From Oidiodendron maius Zn (lineage: Eukaryota > Ascomycota > Leotiomycetes > Myxotrichaceae): a DNA stretch of 64,000 bases. Position numbers and translations under genes: made by a program. The DNA lies in assembly GCA_000827325.1 (NCBI GenBank), contig KN832883.1, positions 394,867 to 458,866 of the forward strand, given 5' to 3'. The notes below the pieces were generated by a model. The model made no database searches, was not told the DNA's origin, and worked only from the letters and a program-made list of their open reading frames with translations. Shown here one piece after another: positions 55,584 to 64,000 of the stretch; the first letter of the stretch is position 1, and the number at the start of each line of letters is the position of its first letter.

Positions 55584-56636
55584 CACGAGCCACTAAATAA
55601 CTGTTCCGGTCCTCGGCTTATTCATGAATTAGTCGCAGCAGGGCAAGCGAAACTCGTTGTAACCCTGAACAGCAGATCGCCCTAGAGAAGTAGAGTGGGC
55701 GATCGGTAGACATCCCTGACGTCTTTTCGAAGTGTTCGTCCGGCATTGATATATTCATGGCGGACCCTCTGGGGAAAAGCTATGACCTCGTCCCATCTTC
55801 TCTACCGCCCCGGCGGTCCGATATTTAGTGGCTTTAATACCCACAGATTTGTGGCCCTTCTGAAGGTGCTCCAAGCAGTCAGTATAGGCCTCTAATAATG
55901 AAGCGCGCAAGATACACTGCTAGACTTCATATTTTTGGCTGAGACTGGGTTGTGTAGAATAATTTAGCTAGAGCTCGACACGGCAATATCGAAGCGAACA
56001 GTAAATAGTTCTCGGTCCAATTTAAAGAGCCATTGCCTAATGCACGTTAATGCGGGCTCATTTCAAATGATCTGTCGAACATCCTCGAAATGCCTAAGAC
56101 TTGATTGGACGGGATAAAAGCCCTACAGGGTTGGCTTCGCGAAATTGCGCCTTGTTGGCATCGATAGTTCCCCATAGTGTTAATCCGAGATAGCGTAGGT
56201 ACTGCACTTTATAACTATTTTTCGTGTACCCATATGCAATTAACAAAAACAATATTTAGATATACATTAAATCTATTTATAAATATCGCCAGGAACTGTA
56301 TTTTATTGAGATTTTCTTTGCGGGCCGATAACCATTATTTACCTCATTTCCACAAATCTAATTTGTCTTGTGGCGTCCTTTCCACCGGCCCGATCTTATC
56401 TAGCGATTTTTGAGGACAGGCTAAGATAGTCCAATCTGACAAGAAGTATTCTTTGTACTAGAGACTCTATTTGCACGGTAGAGATCATTATTTTCACCTC
56501 TCGTGGTCTTCCTTTAATTGCATAGGGAGTGTGTCATTATGAATCGGCTAGCTAGTGAAGGATACACATTGATGGAATAGAGACCTCCAGAACTGGGTTG
56601 GCATACGTTCCAAGCCTGCACACTTGCACCTCTCAT
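55584..56636. other. Intergenic, nothing recognised
   Basis: About 1 kb with only short frames. The right end is the 3' flank of the hydrophobin gene. Confidence 0.5.
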
Positions 56637-56981
56637 TCACAGTATTTGAACACAGTTCAACAGGTTTAGGTTGATCAAACCGCCCTAACAAAAGCCAAAG
56701 TGTTAGTGTTCCAGTGCGCGAGATGTATGGGAAAGGCGACAGCTTACCACCGAGGCTCCATTATCACAGCAATATGATCCGCCATTGCAGTTCCCTCCAA
56801 GAACATCGACGAGGCATATCAGGCTGAGAACACTTGCGCAGCAAACCTGCTGCTGGTTGTTGTCGCAGGTGGAGCCACCGCCGCCGCCACCGCTGCCCCA
56901 GCGAGCTTCAACTCCGTTGAGAGGAGTAGCCGCGGTAAGAGCGGCCGTAGCAAGCATGGAAATGGCAGTAATGTACTTCAT
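56637..56981 (-). CDS. Hydrophobin with compact cysteine spacing
   Basis: Two exons (56981-56748 and 56684-56637) joined by a GT-AG intron of 63 bp encode 93 residues. Residues 1 to about 18 are a signal peptide. A glycine run follows (residues 30-36), then eight cysteines in the hydrophobin order: C, CC, C, C, CC, C. The spacings are 7, 7, 8, 5 and 16, and four residues follow the last cysteine. The order and the end NLLNCVQIL fit hydrophobins, which coat aerial hyphae and spores by self-assembly at air-water interfaces. The gap of 7 between the first doublet and the fourth cysteine is much shorter than usual in class I (about 17-39) or class II (11), so the protein is atypical. The intron before the last cysteine is a common hydrophobin position. 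Confidence 0.8.
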
Positions 56982-57111
56982 GTTTATGGACTGATAGTGG
57001 TGCTTGCGGAAGTTGCGGTGTAGTGGGAGTCGATTGTGTATATGACTTGTCGATGTGTTCTTTGCTGGTTGTAGGCTGAGGAGGATTTCTTTCAACCCGG
57101 GAGCAAGTACG

Positions 57112-57120
57112 CTTTATATA
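57112..57120 (-). promoter_or_regulatory. TATA box of the hydrophobin gene
   Basis: On the minus strand TATATAAAG lies about 130 bp before the ATG at 56981, the same word and nearly the same distance as in the HsbA promoter at 19958. It fits strong, developmentally timed expression. Confidence 0.6.
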
Positions 57121-60100
57121 ATTGTCCAGCTTATGCCTTACGACAATCCAGACTCTACGGGATTTCAGGCATACATAGGACATTTACCTTGATCCTGCAA
57201 GCTGAAGATTCCTTTAGTCACGCTTGCAGGTCTGCATCGATAATCTTCATTCAAACCTTCCTATAGAGATTCCTGACGCATTTCCAGTCAGCCACCAACT
57301 CAGTGAAATGAGAATAAATGCAATCTTCTTGCCACAGCTACAGGGGCAAAGCCTATACGAATACAATGCACGATTGAAAAACTAGGGTATGGTCTAGACC
57401 TTCTAGGAGGAAAACCTCCCTCCTTACGGCAGAAAAAACCGCTGGCATGGTTCCTTTTGTCCAAGTAACGTTGAGTTTTAACCGTCGATCTAGCCACCCA
57501 ATTGGCACAAACTCAAGAAATCAGGCTCAGACTGAGGGATATTTCAGCCAAGTTGCCAACGCTTGCGGCAGTATTCATGCCTCTGTCAAGTGGCATCCTG
57601 AGCATTGAGTTCTTAGGCTTGTTTGCAGCACACGGCCAGCTGAATAGTGTATGAGTGCCGATCGAAATCCATCTAGCCAATAGCGGCGCAACAGTTAAAG
57701 ATATGCGGGAAAGTCCCTTACATGCCGTCTGTCCGCGCAGAAGACCTAGCAAGGCTCTGCCGCCTTTTGGCTTCAAGCTAATATAAGGCACCGGAAAAGA
57801 CCGGTCGCGCTGGCTCCCCACTTTAGCAACTCGATGAGAGTGGTTTGCCACCCCGGTAATAACTTGCGACCCGGCTCTCGTAGGATGAGTGGCGCGCCGA
57901 TCAGGCGGGGAAGTGAACGAACATGCTGTATTCGTCCACACTATGACATTTTGGAGCGCGAGCTCCAGTTTTTCTCAACCAATAACAATATAAATGGGAG
58001 GCTTGTCAAAGCAGCCTCCCAATGCAGAATATGCTTAACCTTAGGACGTTTACGACAAACCAGCAACCACGCGCCAGATGTTGATTGGCCCGGAGCTTGG
58101 CTTCCTCTGCTACTTATTTGGCAATCTGTCATTGTTTACAGAGAGGGGATTGACGGCTGAGCCGTGCCCGACATGTGTTGAAATGTCGTTGGGACGGTAA
58201 GGAAGTATTCGTCGTGATGTAACTAGTCTGCATTGTGTTGGGTCATGGCCGCGGAGACAGCCGTCGCAACCACCTAGGAGTAAGCTGAGATTGCCTGTGC
58301 TCCAATTTTCAGCGTTCTGTTCATTGAGGTCATCGCTATAGCTCGTCCTTTCCCACCGCGGTCCAACCACTGAATCCTTTTCACTCACAACGGAAAGCTG
58401 TTCCACTAATCTTCTGTAACGAAGATGGCTAGATGTCGCTCGTATGTCACAGCCTCGGAAGCGGCTGTGACCCCGAGGCTGGTCTACAAACATGATCGAC
58501 AGGCAGTTTTCTTCATCTTTTACCGCCATTTCGTAGGAGGCGTCAAATTCAGACTGCTGCAGCCGATATGCTGACAATATTGGCTTGGCCAAGCCAGCTA
58601 GAAGCACTCACCTTAGGGATCTTGTATAATGCAATTTTTATTTTTTGAAGACAAGGCTATCTAACCATTCCGCTAGAGCAGCCACGGCGATCAATGACGA
58701 TGCGATCGATCACTGAGAGCCGCTCCAGGGTTCGGGCGGCCAACCCCTTGACTTGGGCGGGCGCAATCCATAGACAGCGGCACAGTCTGATGTAACCCTG
58801 CTTAACCGCCCTGAAAACAGCCTATTTGGGGCCGGCCTACACAACCTGCCTGCACTTATGCGTACTAAGATACTTTAGTCATCGATTAATCAAATATATA
58901 TTACCTGCAAATGGAGGTTGCATCCCAGCTAGCTACGTGGGCAACCTCGGGCAGCGGGAAGCTGTGTGTAAACTCGGGGTGATGCGCGTCTAGTTTATTC
59001 AGGAAGTGGTCTATTCTCGAAGGCATTCGAGACTCATTCGGCCGTGGTCTGAGTTGAGGGCAGCGGCTGATAGTCAAAGGTATGGAGAAGAGTGCTTGTG
59101 AAAGGGGTAAGGCCGTCACTTCTTTTCTTGTGCACTGAATAAGTTCTTGGCCGTAAGAGATGCTGTTCAATGCATGCATCCTCGTGTTCAAACATAGTGG
59201 CCGCCACCCGCTGCCAGCCGCCCGCCGTCCGCCGCCAATGGGCTTGAAGCCATATTAACGGATCGATCCACGTTGGCGATAATGATGTATGTGGCTATCG
59301 CACACCGCCACTGATTTCTCTCTATCACTTATAACTATAGCTGCAGGCTGTACCGGTGACCTAGGGGGCGCTGAGAAGTGATGCACTTCTAATCTATAGC
59401 ACATATGAAAGTATAGAGTAGTCAGCTCTATAACCTGAAGTGGCCGTTAACACGGCTATTCCCAATAGTTCTTTCTCTAAGGTACGAGTCGTAGCTGAGA
59501 TAGGAAGGAGTGTTTGTCTAATGTATATCCCTAATACAGGATAGGTCTAAGCTGCGGGATATTACTACAGTGATTGGGTGCTATAAACGGCAGCGACAGC
59601 CTGATGAGCTAATTGGACGCACCCCACCTGCAAACCTGGTTCGCCGATATAGTATGTGTTTATACTCCTTTTATGCTCCATGTACGTGGGTGTAGAATTT
59701 TGTTTACATACTGGGGTTTGGTTCATATTTTGACGTGGTTGTTTTTGCGCATGTCTCCGCCGTGTAACAGGCCGCGTTGCTCTCTTTTTGTGTAATCGGC
59801 ACTTCGTAAAATCAGGTTTCGATAGGCTAATACCAGATCAATGTATTGATAGATTCTCTTGCACTCAGTAACGTTCTAAATGCACTGGTATTGCTTCCGG
59901 AAACCTCAATGAGACATATAACCAGATCTTGCGCTATATAAACGATACACAGTGAAGCTCTTTTGAACATTCACCAGTTCGCCTATTCCTGTCGGCCATA
60001 TCACACTAAGGAGGTAACAGAAGTTATTGCTGTCAATGTCAAATCGAATCTGTGAATTGACCCGGACTCCTGTTTTTCGGAAGTAAGAGACATGCTCAAA

Positions 60101-60907
60101 CCTCGTCAGCACGAATACGGATGGAGTAGGAACTCTATATCAACAAAAATGTCTAGCATATGACTAAGTTTATTACATATATCTGTAGGATACTACTTCG
60201 CCTTGAGACGGGTCTTGACCAGGATAGCGCTGAGTACTGTACAGTTTTCAGGAGATCCGCGCTCACGAATCGATTGATCAGATTTGTCGTGCGTGCCTTG
60301 TCTAATCTGATAAACCAGATTCATTGCCTGGAGGATGGGAACGAAAATTCTCGCTCGCTAGGTACGCGGCATAATATTGGCTCTACAGTATCCGAGCGTC
60401 TGGGAAAGAAGGCGACCAGACCCTACTGCCGGCCTTAGAGCTTTCTCTAAACCCCTGCTTTTGCCAATGAGGCCCAAATTTTAACCCGGACAAGGCACCT
60501 GTTGCATCCTTTGGGATATAACCCTTACCTAATGCTCCTCCTCCACTGCACAAATGGGACAGAAAGAGACGGTCCATGTTCTACTTGACGACCGTTTGAG
60601 TGTTAATACGGCCATTGGTATTTATAACAGCGTTTTATGGCTGCTTCGACTGAAGGGTTCAACGAAACAGTTGAGCAGCTTTTGAACAGCTTTTACATAG
60701 AGGCTCAAAGATTAATAGACCTGGCAGACCATATGGTAAAGCTGGGAGGTAGCTTCAGTTGCTGACCACAGCAAAGTTATCCACATGCTCTGAAGCCAAT
60801 ACAAACAAAAATAGCAGAGTTTATGGACGTGCGTTGGGAGCTGCATCTGCTGGAAAACCGCGACTATGCAACTAATGATCGATGTCAGAGCCGAGCTCAA
60901 TTCCTTG
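57121..60907. other. Gene-poor stretch
   Basis: Nearly 3.8 kb without a supported gene. The longest frame, 58110-58607 on the minus strand, lacks an ATG at its start and recognisable motifs. Short frames elsewhere show nothing familiar. No tRNA or repeat was found. Confidence 0.45.
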
Positions 60908-61085
60908 GAGGTAAGTATAGCAGTTCACTGCACCTAGCTTCATTTCGGGGTGATACACTGTTGTCCTGCAGTGTTCACTTGACACTGGGGCTGATATTAA
61001 ATTGCGTGATAAGAGGTGAAGATTACTACTCTACAGGGCAGTAAATGGGGAGCATATTGAGACGACCAAGCTCCTGTTGAAGAAG
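60908..61085 (+). pseudogene. Weak ankyrin-like fragment
   Basis: Pieces in shifting frames resemble ankyrin repeats: GGKYSSSLHLASFRGD, then GADIKLR-like and HIETTKLLLKK. The match is short and broken. It is listed because three other relics of repeat-containing NLR-type proteins occur in this window. Confidence 0.25.
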
Positions 61086-62365
61086 GTGTGACTCAAAGTG
61101 GACGGTTAATTAGGGGCTAACTCGGCCGACAGTTTTCCGAAGAGATAATTGAACTTGTGGAATGGAAGTTAAATATATATGCAATAGAAGATAAAAAACA
61201 GCTTATCTTTCAGCAACACAGGAATATGTTTCATATGTAAGATGATTGCATCGCTGCATTCGGAAATGATAGCGTTGATCCAAACTTGAGACGTGGCAAG
61301 TTCGTTGCTGAGCCTCAGTATTGGGGATGTTAAAGGGGATTGAAGACTCAAAGTTTTGGTCAGGCATACATTCAGTGTCCGTAAGATATCTCGGGCCTTT
61401 TAGACATTCGCTGTAGCTAAGATATAGGCTACAAAGTTTGTGTCAGGCTCTCTGATAGAAATACTTACAGCACCAATCTAGATGTCCAAGCAGCAACCAC
61501 GCGAATGCCCTGTATGACATCACTGAAGAAAAAGTCCTTGGACAACGAAGCAGATCTGGAGATTGATAGAACACAAGCACGGATGATATCCCATCCCAGG
61601 TTGTGGTATTTTCGTAAAGACAGAACTGCGATTGAAATACATTGCAGTTCGACTCAGCTTATCATATAGCTTCAGAGCTCTCTAAGGAAGTTATTTGCGT
61701 AGTGCCTTACAAACGAGAGGTTCTCTGGCATGAATGCGTTGGTTAGAAAGTACAAATATTGGCGATCCAAGTCATCCCTTGCTGCGAATAATTGTAAGTT
61801 ATGATCTCGACGGTCCCAATCCGAGGGTTTCGGAGAGCTTGAGGTGGTCACACCCCCATTCAAAGTTGGCACCTGTTGAACACAAGGACGACTTGGGGTC
61901 ATGCAGGCCAATTTCACACAGCCTCAGTACAGTGGTTAGATTCGACGCCAAAAGTACGATGGCCTTGACAAAGGGCATCTGCTCAAGCTAGCAAATGGTT
62001 CTGAAGGATAGGCGCGTCTTATATTTCACTATTACTTGGTATTTTTATTCGTACTAATTTAGTTAAAAATTGCGCTGGTGGAAATGAGATCAAACAAGTA
62101 CTACGTACAAAAGACGCCAAGAAGTAAATACCAAAGGCATAAGTGGCATCGGTGGAGCTCAGCCTCAGTCGTTTACGTGATGTTGTTATAACACCACTCT
62201 GCAGCGTTAGTTCCCCGAGCTACAGCCGGATACGAGAGCGAGAACTCGTGTTACAAGTCACCAGCCGAATTCCCATGCGGGTTGCTCAGACCAAATATAA
62301 TCACGATGTTTTATCTTCATCCGTCTAAAACTTTCATCATCCATTTCCCGAACAGCTGTGTTACC
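61086..62365. other. Intergenic, nothing recognised
   Basis: About 1.3 kb with short frames only. A minus-strand frame at 61672-61917 is open but not recognisable. The last part is the promoter region of the GH76 gene. Confidence 0.45.
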
Positions 62366-64000
62366 ATGGCGCGTTTCCATACCACTCTCTCGGCACTCTG
62401 CCTGTTTCTCGTTCGTGCAACCATCTCTATTACAGTGAATCTCGATGATTTGGGTATACACCAGCTGTTTCATCTCGTATTGCTTACTAAATGCCACGCA
62501 TATCGCTAACAACAGCCAGCTTCTGTCAAAAGCGCTGCCAGTACTATTACGCAGGACATGATGGCCTACATCACTACGCAGCCGCCATACCTCCTCCCTT
62601 ATCCCCCATACTTCTGGTGGTCGTCAGGAGCTATGTTCGGGACCCTGATCGATTATTGGATGGCTACCGGTGACTCGACCTATAATAATGCCACAAGTGA
62701 AAGCATCCTAGCACAAATCGGGTCCGACAGTGATTTCATGCCGCTTGACCAAAGCTTCGATATGGGCAACGATGACCAAGCCTTCTGGGCCCTAACGGCA
62801 CTAACTGCCGCCGAGTCAAACTTTCAAACTCCGCCTAAAGGGTCTCCTTCTTGGCTTGCTCTGGCACAGGCCGTATTCAATGAGCAAATTAGCCGCTGGG
62901 ATAACAGCACATGCGGTGGAGGTATACACTGGCAGGTTTATCTGTCTGGTGGCTACTCTTTAAAGAATTCAATCGCCAACGGAGCGCTCTTTCAGATTGC
63001 TACTCGTCTTGCTAGGTACACACAAGATGACTTGTACTCGAACTGGGCGATCAAACTGTGGGATTGGATGTGGGCTATCGGATTGATCGACAATGAAAAT
63101 TACACCGTATATGACAGTACTGATTCCAGCAATAACTGTACTACACTCGGCAAAGGTCTTTGGAGTTATAATGCTGGGACAATGCTTGTTGGAGCCGCAA
63201 TAATGTTTAATATTGTAACTATGCCCTTCGCAGGAGAGATATGAGGCTCACAAGCACTAGACCAGCGACGAGACTTGGAAGAACCGAACTACGCATATCC
63301 TCAACACCGCCATATTTGACTACATCCCCAACGGCATCATGACGGAGGGATGCGAAGTGTATGGGACAGGAGAACATCATTGCAACTACGACCAGGTGAA
63401 CTACAAAGGCTTCCTCTCTCGCTGGATGGCGATGACTGCCCAAATGGCGCCTTTCACCGAACCCACTATACTGCCCTTACTAAGGTCGTCTGCTACGGCA
63501 GCAATGGAGCAGTGCTGCGGCACTGACCCAAATTTCTCCGGGAACACGGCATGCGGACGGCGATGGACTATGAATTCCACCTGGGACGGAACTAGCGGGC
63601 CTGGCCAGCAGTTATCCGCGCTGGAAGTCCTGATTGGCACTATCATCAAGTCTCAGCCTGTCCCCCTGACCAACTCCACCGGGGGAACTAGTGTTTCTGA
63701 TCCTACGGCCGGTGTCAATACCTCCAATGACGTTCCAGGCTCTATCGTAATCCCCCCAACTAATAGCGACAGGGCAGGTGCTTGGTTCGTAACGGCTATC
63801 ATTTTAGCATCAAGCGCTGCAGCCTGTTATCTCATGTCGGCGGCAGTGTTCGAGACGGTCTCTGCCAAAAGCGATTCGAATGTGCCCGCGGTAGAGCCCA
63901 AGGAGCCTAGCCATCGTCTCTCTAAAGTTCCTGCAATTGACATTACTAACAAAACTGAATCAAGCTCAACTGAATTGGGCGTCAAGATGACCGACTTAAT
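62366..64000 (+). CDS. Dfg5/Dcw1-like GH76 alpha-1,6-mannanase, cut by window edge
   Basis: Exons 62366-62453, 62520-63214 and 63261 to beyond 64000 join by GT-AG introns. The protein starts with a signal peptide (MARFHTTLSALCLFLV) and then the GH76 domain. The catalytic pair is D114-D115 in MGNDDQAFW. Family landmarks are YFWWSSGAMFGTLIDY, WDNSTCGGGIHWQVY, SIANGALFQIATRLARY and WSYNAGTMLVGAAIM. Dfg5/Dcw1 act at the plasma membrane and are thought to transfer GPI-anchored mannoproteins onto wall glucan. Near the C-terminus a membrane helix (AWFVTAIILASSAAACYLM) is followed by a cytosolic tail, which is longer than a GPI signal, so this form may be a transmembrane protein. The stop codon lies outside the window. 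Confidence 0.85.

Noticed and set aside
58110-58607. 165-codon minus-strand frame
   Set aside because: It has no ATG at its start, no motif, and composition like the surrounding non-coding DNA.
58620-58690. tRNA-like string
   Set aside because: A GGAATGGTTA-type word resembles a D-loop, but no acceptor stem or T-loop (GGTTCGA) pairs with it.
1-64000. CRISPR arrays, bacterial operons and ribosome binding sites
   Set aside because: The window is fungal nuclear DNA with spliced genes; no regularly spaced short repeats were seen.

Overview
The window is nuclear DNA of a filamentous ascomycete (Pezizomycotina). Protein genes are split by short GT-AG introns (mostly 45-100 bp). The gene families seen are typical of these fungi: class I-like hydrophobin, HsbA cell-surface protein, sedolisin (S53) protease, Dfg5/GH76, TRI12-type MFS pump, cutinase-transcription-factor-like regulator, LaeA-like methyltransferases and NACHT/TPR/ankyrin fragments. 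Several AT-rich islands and C-to-T/G-to-A type nonsense changes look like repeat-induced point mutation. No species is assigned.

Layout. 0-6.4 kb is an AT-rich, gene-poor island. It holds two related small secreted cysteine-rich proteins, a third doubtful cysteine-rich frame, two members of a MITE-like inverted-repeat family and a decayed NACHT-type NLR. 6.4-10.3 kb holds a bacterial-looking GNAT acetyltransferase, a frameshifted type II membrane protein (its intact paralogue is at 52.8-54.2 kb) and a GFA-domain gene that seems to have lost its start codon. 10.3-20 kb has a third MITE, an intact MFS pump (four exons), a decayed pogo/Fot1-type transposon and an FAD-oxidoreductase relic. 20-30 kb contains an HsbA gene, an unrecognised 329-residue protein, relics of a fungal GNAT and an aldo-keto reductase, a TPR array relic and a LINE 3' end.

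29.8-47.9 kb is the richest part. It carries a large CTF1-like regulator with a damaged zinc cluster, two LaeA-like methyltransferases (11 and 6 exons), a type B carboxylesterase, a multicopper oxidase, an FAD monooxygenase that shares a divergent promoter region with the second methyltransferase, and a GNAT enzyme. This is a set of tailoring-type enzymes with no PKS, NRPS or terpene synthase in view. 48-64 kb contains an ankyrin relic, an intact S53 protease (six exons), the intact type II membrane protein, a hydrophobin with unusual cysteine spacing, and a Dfg5/GH76 gene running off the right edge.

Exon structures for the MFS pump, both methyltransferases, the esterase, oxidase, monooxygenase, protease, hydrophobin and GH76 gene were worked out by hand. 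Each keeps one open frame across GT-AG junctions, apart from one probable GC-AG intron in the oxidase. Family names come from motif recognition, not from a database search.
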